A stretch of DNA of 7,783 bases from JAGOBX01 sp017999075 [NCBI: Candidatus Babelota bacterium] (GTDB lineage: Bacteria > JAGOBX01). Of the stretch, positions 1-6,427 are shown piece after piece (position 1 is the stretch's first letter; each line of letters begins with the position of its first letter). Location of the stretch: the NCBI GenBank assembly GCA_017999075.1, contig JAGOBX010000156.1, positions 1 to 7,783 of the forward strand, given 5' to 3'. The translations under genes were made by a program, and so were the position numbers. The notes under the pieces were generated by a model. It saw only the letters and a list, made by a program, of their open reading frames with translations, was not told where the DNA came from and did not search any database.

Positions 1-677
1 GTATAAACCTAGCCGCTAGGCATATTAAAATATCCGCTGCTGTTTATAAACTTCCTGTTTTTAACAGAAAATTTTAAATCAGTATTATTTCCTGTAATAT
101 GCACAGAATCAGCGCCTTTTAAACGTTTAATAACTTTTTCCTGATATTCCCAAACTTTTTTCCATTCCCTAACAGGATTGGAACAATTAATTTTAACTGC
201 ATCAACAACGAAATCTTCAAAATCCGAAAGAGACATTTCAGCATCCTGCGCGTATGCTTCAGTCGGATAAAGAGCTAAAACCCATCTGTTTTTTTTTAAG
301 ACAATTTCACTTATCGGTTTTCTCGTTTTCCTGAAAAGAGCTTGTTTTGCCGGATCAACAGCACTTAAACTTTTAGTATTGACAGAACATGAAATATTTA
401 TTAAAGCATCAATATTTTTAGCTTCAAATAAAGTTATCTCAGGCAAATATGTCAGATGTGAATCCTGACAATATGCGTAAAATATATCCTGCTGATTGTT
501 AAGAGAAATATGCGGAAACGGATGAGCACCGCGTTTTAGCAATTCTATATACAATTGTTCTATTAAAGGAGATGATTCTATGTTCCCGTATATTCCGACT
601 TTATCTCCTTTTTTAATCTCAAGAGAAAAATCTATTAAAAGATTTGCGTATGAATTTAATTTTTTTTTATCTAACAT
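1..677 (-). pseudogene. M29-family metallo-aminopeptidase, 5' part, interrupted by in-frame TAG
   Basis: This is the N-terminal half of an M29 (AmpS/PepS/aminopeptidase T type) cytosolic metallo-aminopeptidase; the gene runs off the left edge. From the ATG at 677 there are 222 codons, then TAG at 11-9. Family landmarks are the segment YPTEAYAQDAEMSLSDFEDF (about residues 137-156), the G-NNTDLKFSV-R motif (about 196-209) and NMPSG (218-222). Family members read NMPxGE(V/I)(F/Y)T here. In this sequence the stop replaces Glu, and the next codons in the same frame give V, Y and the start of T, so a single GAG-to-TAG change explains the break. That Glu is, to my knowledge, a metal ligand, and the whole metal-binding C-terminal domain lies beyond it (usual family length about 370-410 residues), so the terminated product should be inactive. 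A longer TTG start at 698 is possible, but AGGGAGA lies 8 nt before the ATG. Alternatives are a sequencing error or readthrough. Confidence 0.8.
8..20 (-). repeat. Perfect 5-bp inverted repeat enclosing the amber codon
   Basis: On the minus strand the sequence CCTAG-CGG-CTAGG forms two perfect 5-base arms with a 3-base loop. The in-frame TAG of the aminopeptidase gene (11-9) lies inside the downstream arm. If the ancestral codon was GAG, the arms would have had one mismatch (CCTAG against CGAGG), so the substitution completes the palindrome. The repeat is short and could be chance. Confidence 0.5.
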
Positions 678-685
678 TCCATCAT

Positions 686-692
686 TCTCCCT
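686..692 (-). promoter_or_regulatory. Shine-Dalgarno AGGGAGA of the aminopeptidase gene
   Basis: AGGGAGA lies 8 nt upstream of the ATG at 677 on the minus strand. It decides the start in favour of MLDKKK over the TTG at 698, which lies upstream of this site. Confidence 0.7.
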
Positions 693-782
693 AAACAAAA
701 ATTTTTAAATAATTCCAATATATTACAATAATTTTTTTTAATAAAATGCAAATAACACCCTTACAATTTTTACAAATCATAC

Positions 783-810
783 ATTTTACGCAATCATTTT
801 TTTTTGTCAA
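783..810 (-). promoter_or_regulatory. Sigma-70-type promoter for the aminopeptidase gene
   Basis: On the minus strand a perfect TTGACA (810-805) is followed after a 16-nt spacer by TAAAAT (788-783, 5/6 match to TATAAT). Transcription would start near 776, giving a leader of about 100 nt before the ATG at 677. Matches are common by chance in such AT-rich DNA. The consensus -35 containing G and C, the correct spacing and the position in a divergent intergenic region make this one of the best promoters in the window. Confidence 0.6.
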
Positions 811-825
811 TAATTTTCTTGACAA
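804..825. repeat. Inverted repeat TTGTCAA-N8-TTGACAA joining two divergent -35 boxes
   Basis: Perfect 7-base arms at 804-810 and 819-825 are separated by 8 bases. Each arm contains a TTGACA on the opposite strand, so the repeat is two -35 boxes placed back to back. It could simply reflect the two promoters, or it could be the site of a dimeric regulator acting on both. Confidence 0.6.
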
Positions 826-846
826 ATTTTTATTATTAAATATTTT
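819..846 (+). promoter_or_regulatory. Sigma-70-type promoter for tRNA-Thr
   Basis: TTGACA at 819-824 is followed after 16 nt by TATTTT at 841-846 (4/6 match to TATAAT). Initiation would fall near 853, leaving a leader of only about 8 nt before the tRNA at 861, as is common for bacterial tRNA genes. The -35 is a perfect consensus. The -10 is weaker, and the surrounding A/T tract offers other registers. Confidence 0.55.
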
Positions 847-860
847 AATTATAAAATTAA

Positions 861-936
861 GCTCGCATAGCTCAGCCGGTAGAGCACCACCATGGTAAGG
901 TGGGGGTCGCCAGTTCAATTCTGGCTGCGAGCTCCA
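861..936 (+). tRNA. tRNA-Thr (anticodon GGT), CCA encoded
   Basis: A complete cloverleaf can be drawn by hand. The acceptor stem pairs 861-867 (GCTCGCA) with 926-932 (TGCGAGC), seven perfect pairs. The D stem pairs 870-873 with 882-885 around an AGCCGGTA loop. The anticodon stem pairs 887-891 with 899-903 (CCACC/GGTGG). The seven-base loop 892-898 is ATGGTAA, which puts U at position 33 and GGT at 894-896, reading the threonine codons ACC and ACT. The variable loop is 904-908. The T stem pairs 909-913 with 921-925 around TTCAATT. The discriminator is T933 and CCA is encoded at 934-936. Anticodon GGT rules out a suppressor that could read the TAG in the neighbouring aminopeptidase gene. Confidence 0.96.
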
Positions 937-1052
937 AAATCTTAATTAATCAACAATGAATTCAAGAAAATTTCCATCTGGTATATTCCATTATATTTGT
1001 AAAAAATATAAGATTGATGAAAAAATAATAAAAGTTTTTTTCTTTAATTAAT
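937..1052 (+). other. Intergenic tRNA-Thr to J-protein, with an AT hairpin
   Basis: This stretch is nearly all A/T. It holds a hairpin with 8-bp arms at 991-998 and 1004-1011 and a 5-nt loop. No T-tract follows directly, so it is not a convincing terminator. A T7 run at 1035-1041 comes later. No consensus promoter and no Shine-Dalgarno is seen before the ATG at 1053, so the J-protein gene may be read through from the tRNA promoter. Confidence 0.4.
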
Positions 1053-1712
1053 ATGACAAATTTACCTGAAATTGATTTGGTTTTTCTTAAAAAAATGATT
1101 ATTGAAAAAAATGAAAATTTAACAGAATTCGAATTGATAAAAAATTGTTTCCATGAAGATTATATGGAACAAAAAATCTTTTCAAATAATTATTCCCTAT
1201 ACAAATACCATTTCAGTTTATTCCATCATCTTTTCAAACTCCAAAAAATATTTAATGAGGAAGGGTTTTATTATTTATTCATTTCGCCTTTAAAAATTAA
1301 AATTTTCGACAAAAATTATAAAAACTGCATATATTATTTTGATAACGAAAATATTTTTTGCGGAAACCAAGTTTTAAATAACGGATATTACTGCCAAAAC
1401 CATCAAAAATCTAATTTTGAAATTGAATCTGTTTCTCTCAGAGAATTTTATATCAATCTTGATAATTACAATGTAATTACAGAAGAAATCCTTGAAAAAT
1501 TAATATCAGGATTCTGGAAATACAACAGATATAAATCCGATCTTCGAAAATATTTCAGCGCACTTGACCTTCCTGTATCAGCCACCAAAACAGATATTAA
1601 AAAAAAATTTAAAAAACTGGCGGTAAAACATCATCCTGATAAACAAGGAGGCTGTCCGGAAAAATTTTCTGAAATTAATTGCGCATACAATATTCTAATG
1701 ATGTGCCTCTAA
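1053..1712 (+). CDS. DNAJ_related family protein with C-terminal J domain
   Basis: This 219-residue cytosolic J-domain protein is a probable DnaK (Hsp70) co-chaperone. The N-terminal two thirds match the DNAJ_related family by pattern: LYKYHFSLFHHLFKLQ (about 49-64), then FYYLFISPLKIKIF (72-85), then an acidic segment ending in ITEEILEKLISGFWKY (142-157). The J domain is at the C-terminus: helix II is rich in Lys (182-192), the HPD motif that stimulates the Hsp70 ATPase is H194-P195-D196, and helix III runs to the end. There is no G/F region and no DnaJ zinc finger, though C103, C114 and H117 form a small cluster. The ATG is the only plausible start because an in-frame TAA lies at 1029-1031. 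There is no clear ribosome site. It converges with the binding-protein gene, leaving 9 nt between the two stops. Family assignment is fairly sure; the client is unknown. Confidence 0.85.
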   Translation: MTNLPEIDLVFLKKMIIEKNENLTEFELIKNCFHEDYMEQKIFSNNYSLYKYHFSLFHHLFKLQKIFNEEGFYYLFISPLKIKIFDKNYKNCIYYFDNENIFCGNQVLNNGYYCQNHQKSNFEIESVSLREFYINLDNYNVITEEILEKLISGFWKYNRYKSDLRKYFSALDLPVSATKTDIKKKFKKLAVKHHPDKQGGCPEKFSEINCAYNILMMCL

Positions 1713-1721
1713 TCTAAAATT

Positions 1722-3005
1722 TTATTTAAAAAAATCCTTATGCTTTTTTACAAAATTTTCAGGCGTTTCTTTTTTATTAAAAATATTTATCAAATTATCC
1801 TGAGATAATACTGACCATAGTTTATCAATTTCGCTTGATGACGGCATACTTGCTCCTTTTTTCAACTGATTGTAAAAGGCAAATATCATCCAATCTTTTT
1901 TCTTATCGAATTTGTTATAGATTGAATTACATGCCGGTAGTTTCCCGAGTTTTCTGGCAAATTCAATTTGTATGTCATGAGATGTCATAATATTCAAAAA
2001 TTCCTTTAGTTCTACGGTTATCTTAGATTGAGATGATACGCAATAAATCTGAGTTCCTATAAAAGGAGAAATATTAAGTTTAGTTTCCGCGTTATACGGC
2101 AGTGTTGTTATTCCGAAATCTGTTTTTGCAGACTTTAAATAAGGAATCGACCAAGGACCGTCAACTAAAAAAGCAAGGTTGCCTGCTGCAAAATTGTTTA
2201 AAACAGTTTTATATTCAAAACTTGTTATAGGATACATCAATTTTTTTTTGTAATTCAAATCAATCCAGAAATTACAGGTTTTTATAAAAATATCTTTTTC
2301 TATATTAAGCATTCCATTTTTAAGTAATTTTCCTCCAAACCCGAAATACCATGGAATAAGGTAATAAGCAGAATTGACATCAACGCTGAGAGGATAACAC
2401 GAAGGTTTTAAATCATTAAGCATTCTAACAAATTCATCAAATAAAACAGGAGGAGTTTTAACTAATTTTTTATTATAAAATAAAGCGATAGTTTCCGTTG
2501 AAAGCGGCAGCCCGTAAATAAGATTATTTACAACAGCTTGTTTTTTACACGATTCAATCCAGTCATCAGTTTTAATTCCAATCATTGACAGGTGCTGAAC
2601 AAGATTATTCACAATTAAATCTCCAAGCCAGTCATTAGGTATTAAAAATATATCAGGTCCGTTTTTCTTCATCAAATTACTTTTTAAAGAGTTCCTGTAA
2701 ACTGCAAAATCAAAAGACAATGATTGAATTTTAACATCCGGGTATAAAGAATTATATTTTTTTATATATTTATTCAAAATCTCCAATTCGGACGGATGAT
2801 TTATATGATGCCAAAATTTTATTACTTTCTTATATTTAGGTTTTGCCCACAAAATTGAATTTGATAAAGAAAAAAATATCAATAATATCAATAAAAATCT
2901 AATACAATGCAAACTCTGAAAAATCTGTCTGCCGTTAAAAATATTCCGGCAGAAAAAATACAAATATTCATAATAAAATTTTAATGTATTCTCTTTATTT
3001 TTCAT
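1722..3005 (-). CDS. MalE-like extracellular sugar-binding protein (family 1 SBP)
   Basis: This 427-residue protein resembles the substrate-binding component of carbohydrate ABC importers, closest by eye to maltose/maltodextrin-binding proteins. Supporting motifs are GPDIFLIPNDWLGDL (116-130), YGLPLSTETIALFYNKKL (164-181) and FAAGNLAFLVDGPW (272-285) followed by FGITTLP (297-303). All three have direct counterparts at the same places in MalE. A hydrophobic signal segment spans about 36-52 with likely cleavage after LWA (52-54). No Cys follows, so it is not a lipoprotein and should be free in the periplasm. The n-region before the signal core is unusually long (about 35 residues), but GGTGGAG 10 nt upstream supports this ATG. 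A TTG at codon 32 would give a normal signal peptide. The gene follows the GspK-like gene by 48 nt on the same strand. No permease or ATPase gene is visible. The ligand is unknown; an oligosaccharide is inferred from the family. Confidence 0.87.
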   Translation of the reverse strand: MKNKENTLKFYYEYLYFFCRNIFNGRQIFQSLHCIRFLLILLIFFSLSNSILWAKPKYKKVIKFWHHINHPSELEILNKYIKKYNSLYPDVKIQSLSFDFAVYRNSLKSNLMKKNGPDIFLIPNDWLGDLIVNNLVQHLSMIGIKTDDWIESCKKQAVVNNLIYGLPLSTETIALFYNKKLVKTPPVLFDEFVRMLNDLKPSCYPLSVDVNSAYYLIPWYFGFGGKLLKNGMLNIEKDIFIKTCNFWIDLNYKKKLMYPITSFEYKTVLNNFAAGNLAFLVDGPWSIPYLKSAKTDFGITTLPYNAETKLNISPFIGTQIYCVSSQSKITVELKEFLNIMTSHDIQIEFARKLGKLPACNSIYNKFDKKKDWMIFAFYNQLKKGASMPSSSEIDKLWSVLSQDNLINIFNKKETPENFVKKHKDFFK

Positions 3006-3015
3006 ATATAAATTA

Positions 3016-3022
3016 CTCCACC
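3016..3022 (-). promoter_or_regulatory. Shine-Dalgarno GGTGGAG of the sugar-binding protein gene
   Basis: GGTGGAG on the minus strand lies 10 nt before the ATG at 3005. It favours the long-leader start over the internal TTG at codon 32, which has no comparable site upstream. Confidence 0.6.
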
Positions 3023-3053
3023 AGTCAAATTACATTTTATAAAAATTATCGAA

Positions 3054-5147
3054 CTAATATGGAAAACTATCAAACCATTTGTAGTATGTTATTTTCTGAC
3101 GATTTACATTGCCGGGAGTATCTTCAATTTTTACAGTACAGTAAATTTTGTTTTTATAAAATTCTTTATTTCCAAAAAACCTTACCGGAATAGAACTTTC
3201 AGCGATTATAGTATAATAACTGTATAAATATTGAGTCTGCATATATTCAGGACCAAAACTAATAGGCGGAATCCCGCTGTTTCCGCGAACCGCATTCCAT
3301 TTTATAACAGATTTGTCTCTGGCAGGAACAAGAGCAGAATTTAAATTATCTATGAAATCAAAATACTCTTTTTTTACACCAACCCAGGGATTATTCCCTG
3401 AAATTCCATAATATGTCAAAATATCGCCGTTCTCGTCGAGTCCGTCAAAAGGATTTATGTTTTTTCTCGAATTCCATTCGGACAAAATAAAATTAATAGA
3501 AGATGAGCCGCTCAGCAATCCATTAAGACATCCTTTTAAAACAGTATCAGCTGCTGTATTCCAATTAATAGGATACATCATCTTGTTTGAATAACTGTTA
3601 TTATAATAATTTACGGGATATACTGTAAAATAGTTATAAATGTATTTGAATAAGTCTTTTTGATAATTTCCATTATCATCATACAGGCAATAATCTATTT
3701 TATCAACCTGAGAATAAGGTTTTTTAACATATTTCATATAATTCGATTTTGTCGAAAGACCAAGTATAATAGACTTTATAGAATAAGGATTAAACTTATT
3801 TTCTGTTATTGAATTTATACTGTTGAAAGCCCCATTATCCAAACCTTTCAAAGGGTCTGTAAACTGAACTGAAGAAGGTTTATAGTTTAAATGAAACTTA
3901 GATTTTTCATCTAAAATATAAACCGTACACGAACCCAGTTCATTTCCATCAGCATCAGAAATGTTCTCCAATTTAAAATATCTTCCTGTATTATCGCATC
4001 CTTCAATCCAAGTATTTACTTTATAAGTTCCGGTAAATGATTTATTTGAATCAACGAGATACACGTCAGACGCAGCCTGACCAAAATTTGTGGAACCTGG
4101 AGAGCCATACCTGAACCATGTATCTGATTGAACTATCCAGTACGGGCTTCCTCCATTCCACACAAAACAATTATACGAATTAGGAGTCAATCCAATCGCT
4201 GTTCCAAAAAATCCCTGATGCAGAGAAGGTCTTCCAAACGATACGCATCTGTCAGCGCCTGATGTCCAATAATTATTTCCTTCTATATAAACGGCATCAA
4301 TTACGCTTTGATTGCTTTTTTTAACAAGTCTCATATAAAATGGCCTTAAGCTGTTAACATTATCATACATCCATATTCTATCGCTGTTTCCGTTTGGATT
4401 ATCGTTTGCAGCAGTCAACCCGAGAAATTTTTGAATATCAATGGACCATGTGGATGGATCATGAAACCAGTAAGTCCCCTGATTTATTCTTGCAACTATA
4501 CAATTATCTGGAATTATAGAAGAAAATATCCCTGTTTTAACTATACTATTATTTGGCATTGCAGGCAGGACCAGAGCAAAAGAACGTGGTGGAATTTTTG
4601 TAGTTCTATAATTTTCATATCCGTCACTTCCAATCCAGTCGGAACTTGTATGAGATCTTATATCATACATATAAAATCCTTTTCTATATCTGTAATCAGT
4701 ATTCCATTGAGTAGTTCTGTCCATATCATTATCAGTTTCAATCCAGTAATCAGAAAGGTCAATTGTATCATTCGAATCATTATATAATTCTATAAACTGA
4801 CTGTAATTGCAGTTATTTGCAGTATTATCAACATCTGCAAAAAGCGAATTAAACAGAGTTCCACCATCAGAACCGCTTCCGTAAATCCCGACAACTCCTA
4901 TTTCATTAATCAATAATTGATTAGTCATCTGCGCATACAAGGAAGATAAATTTATCCTGTCATTTCTCAGGCATTCCATAGCTAATGAAATTCCGCTTTC
5001 AGCAAGATAATAACTTCTTACAGAAGCTTCTTTCATTTTAGCTATTTGGTATTCCCTGGTCATAGTAAAATGCATAGTTGCGACAATCATCCCGAGTATC
5101 GCTATTATCCATAATGTAATTATAAGTATTCCGCCTTTTTTTTTCAT
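3054..5147 (-). CDS. gspK: GspK-like minor pseudopilin with inserted lamin-tail-like domain
   Basis: This 697-residue protein is about twice the usual GspK length of roughly 300. GspK caps the T2SS pseudopilus together with GspI and GspJ. The leader is MKKKGG, followed by a hydrophobic helix starting ILIITLWIIAILG (7-19). Mature position 5 is Thr, and lack of the otherwise conserved Glu5 is a known GspK trait. SYYLAESGISLAM (45-57) is the typical PilX/GspK helix end. Residues about 117-355 look like a lamin-tail domain: FIELYNDSNDTIDLSDYWIE (118-137), IPPRSFALVLP (185-195), a VIDAVYIEG strand (282-290), SFGRPSL (303-309) and SPGSTNF (349-355). GspK-type sequence resumes with YILDEKSKFHLNY (410-422) and PINWNTAADTVLKGCL (526-541), resembling the family's D-E-x-x-K-x-N-x-N and NTA-x-x-VL segments. 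The start follows the gspJ stop by 9 nt. The stop is TAG, with a TAA nine codons on. The role of the insert is unknown. Confidence 0.85.
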   Translation of the reverse strand: MKKKGGILIITLWIIAILGMIVATMHFTMTREYQIAKMKEASVRSYYLAESGISLAMECLRNDRINLSSLYAQMTNQLLINEIGVVGIYGSGSDGGTLFNSLFADVDNTANNCNYSQFIELYNDSNDTIDLSDYWIETDNDMDRTTQWNTDYRYRKGFYMYDIRSHTSSDWIGSDGYENYRTTKIPPRSFALVLPAMPNNSIVKTGIFSSIIPDNCIVARINQGTYWFHDPSTWSIDIQKFLGLTAANDNPNGNSDRIWMYDNVNSLRPFYMRLVKKSNQSVIDAVYIEGNNYWTSGADRCVSFGRPSLHQGFFGTAIGLTPNSYNCFVWNGGSPYWIVQSDTWFRYGSPGSTNFGQAASDVYLVDSNKSFTGTYKVNTWIEGCDNTGRYFKLENISDADGNELGSCTVYILDEKSKFHLNYKPSSVQFTDPLKGLDNGAFNSINSITENKFNPYSIKSIILGLSTKSNYMKYVKKPYSQVDKIDYCLYDDNGNYQKDLFKYIYNYFTVYPVNYYNNSYSNKMMYPINWNTAADTVLKGCLNGLLSGSSSINFILSEWNSRKNINPFDGLDENGDILTYYGISGNNPWVGVKKEYFDFIDNLNSALVPARDKSVIKWNAVRGNSGIPPISFGPEYMQTQYLYSYYTIIAESSIPVRFFGNKEFYKNKIYCTVKIEDTPGNVNRQKITYYKWFDSFPY

Positions 5148-5156
5148 AATCTTTTT

Positions 5157-5978
5157 TTATTCCAGATTTGAACAAGGGATTGAAACTATAACTGATTTTT
5201 TCAATCCAGAACCTATTTTAGTCGAATCTCCTATTTTTTTTATATCATCTGCTGCTATCACGCTTATTTCAACTGCGGCCGGAAGATAAGTTTCACTCCA
5301 GTCGCCGGAAACCCACGTCAAAGTTACAGGATTAAAATATTTCATATTTAAACACGTTATATTTGCGCAGTAATCACGTAAATAATAAGGATAGCTGTCA
5401 GCGTTTAAACTGTCGCTGCTTTGAAGCCTTCCGTCAATATCTTCAGACAAACAGCTTCTAAACAACCTCATTTTTTTTCTATGTTCAATAATATCCGAAT
5501 TAGAAGATTCGGATAAATATTTATCGTTTCCTATTCCAAATGAAAAATTATATATCGTCGATAATTTATCATCGTTAACAGTAGGGGACAACGATACGAA
5601 TCTAATAAATGAAGATTGCGATAACGCAGAAACAGGAACACTTAAATCAGAAATAAATTTTGCATCAGGATGGGAATAAAAATCAATATATTTATTTGAT
5701 ATTGAACCAAAATATGCGGTAGTATCCGGTATTCCGTCTGTTTTTACAGGAATACAATTTTTTAATGAAATCGGTAAATTTTCTAAAATAAAATTTTGAT
5801 TCTGATAAACCTGTATTTGTGATTCCGCCCTTTTAGCGGTATTAACAATATTTATAAAAAATTTAAATAAAGCTACGCTTAACAATCCGAATATAAGACA
5901 TACAACTAGTATTTCTACCAGAGTCAGTCCTTTTCTGCAATTAAATTGAATATTTAAAGAACAAAACCGTATTGCCAT
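5157..5978 (-). CDS. gspJ: GspJ-like minor pseudopilin
   Basis: This 273-residue protein has a type IV prepilin-like N-terminus: a basic 17-residue leader ending in RKG, then LTLVEILVVCLIFGLLS with Glu at mature position 5 (residue 22). The prepilin peptidase would cut after G17 and methylate L18, and the protein would sit in the inner membrane until assembled. The C-terminal part carries the GspJ-like pattern of two Trp in a short loop and a Leu-Pro strand (FNPVTLTWVSGDW 215-227, then YLPAAVEISVIA 231-242). Four Cys (C75, C176, C204, C209) precede the terminal C269, and disulfides are possible in the periplasm. The ATG is 1 nt after the gspI stop, and GGAGGA lies 13 nt upstream, which is rather far. 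Its place between I and K is the canonical gsp order and supports the J assignment over a generic pilin. Confidence 0.82.
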   Translation of the reverse strand: MAIRFCSLNIQFNCRKGLTLVEILVVCLIFGLLSVALFKFFINIVNTAKRAESQIQVYQNQNFILENLPISLKNCIPVKTDGIPDTTAYFGSISNKYIDFYSHPDAKFISDLSVPVSALSQSSFIRFVSLSPTVNDDKLSTIYNFSFGIGNDKYLSESSNSDIIEHRKKMRLFRSCLSEDIDGRLQSSDSLNADSYPYYLRDYCANITCLNMKYFNPVTLTWVSGDWSETYLPAAVEISVIAADDIKKIGDSTKIGSGLKKSVIVSIPCSNLE

Positions 5979-5979
5979 T

Positions 5980-6423
5980 TTAATTATTGTTTCCTCCGGG
6001 CGTGAAATAACAAACGTAACTGTAAAGATTATTGTGAGGTGAAAAAATTTTCAATGTAATTTTTTTTATTCTGCCGTCTAATGGCTGTAAATTAGGGGTT
6101 ATATCATTATTTTCAACAACCATGTCAAATTTCCATTCGGAATATTCAGATAATTTTTCATTTGTTATAACATCCTCAACAAACAAATCTGTATTCGAAA
6201 CAGGAGCAAAATTAGGAATATGTTTAAATTTCATTTTTAATAATTCCATTTCACGTTTGGCAATATAATTAGCAATCGACACTTCTTTAGATTTTATGAA
6301 TATTTGAATAGAATGGTTAAATGAATAAATAAGCCTCACAAAAATCAAACCAAGAATTATTATTGTTAATAATAATTCAAGAAGCATGGCTCCTCGTTTA
6401 TATGTTTTACATTTTTTTTTCAT
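5980..6423 (-). CDS. gspI: GspI-like minor pseudopilin
   Basis: This protein has 147 residues from the ATG at 6423. The leader MKKKCKTYKRG is followed by AMLLELLLTIIILGLIF, placing Glu16 at mature position 5 for processing by the prepilin peptidase. The helix continues through NYIAKREMELLKMK (52-65), matching the A-x-x-x-A-x-x-E-x-E-L-L style of GspI/PilV proteins. The remainder is a short beta-rich C-terminal domain of ordinary GspI size. The frame is open to a TTG at 6456 that would add 11 residues and overlap gspH. The ATG is preferred because it gives a classical basic leader and starts 4 nt after the gspH TGA. No clear Shine-Dalgarno is present, so translational coupling is likely. The ATG is followed by nine A, a possible slippage site. 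In T2SS, GspI nucleates the tip complex with J and K. Confidence 0.82.
   Translation of the reverse strand: MKKKCKTYKRGAMLLELLLTIIILGLIFVRLIYSFNHSIQIFIKSKEVSIANYIAKREMELLKMKFKHIPNFAPVSNTDLFVEDVITNEKLSEYSEWKFDMVVENNDITPNLQPLDGRIKKITLKIFSPHNNLYSYVCYFTPGGNNN
5992..5997 (-). promoter_or_regulatory. Shine-Dalgarno-like GGAGGA before gspJ
   Basis: GGAGGA within the last codons of gspI is the strongest anti-SD match in the pseudopilin cluster. It lies 13 nt before the gspJ ATG, longer than the ideal spacing, so part of gspJ translation may depend on coupling with gspI. Confidence 0.5.
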
Positions 6424-6427
6424 AAAA

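Noticed and set aside
691-918. Small minus-strand open frame of 75 codons across the tRNA and intergenic region
   Set aside because: It runs antisense through the tRNA-Thr gene and the promoter region, has no ribosome site and no recognisable protein pattern.
991-1011. Hairpin after tRNA-Thr as an intrinsic terminator
   Set aside because: The stem is only A/T pairs and no U-tract follows immediately.
861-1052. tRNA-Thr 3' end as a phage or island attachment site
   Set aside because: No repeat of the tRNA 3' end and no integrase gene is visible in the window.
1713-1721. Bidirectional terminator between the convergent J-protein and binding-protein genes
   Set aside because: Only 9 nt separate the stops, and no G/C-bearing hairpin can be drawn across them.
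2984-3193. Plus-strand open frame of 69 codons
   Set aside because: It lies antisense to the end of the GspK-like gene and the start of the binding-protein gene, both well supported.
4431-4787. Plus-strand open frame of 118 codons
   Set aside because: It is a shadow antisense frame inside the lamin-tail-like part of the GspK-like gene; its repeated segments simply mirror that coding sequence.
5136-6420. Runs of exactly nine A just after the start codons of gspK (5136-5144) and gspI (6412-6420), and in codons 4-6 of the aminopeptidase gene (660-668), as phase-variation switches
   Set aside because: Nine-A runs also occur elsewhere, for example inside the aminopeptidase gene near 289-297 and in its promoter spacer, so they look like a product of base composition and Lys codon use. 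Comparing run lengths across reads would settle it.
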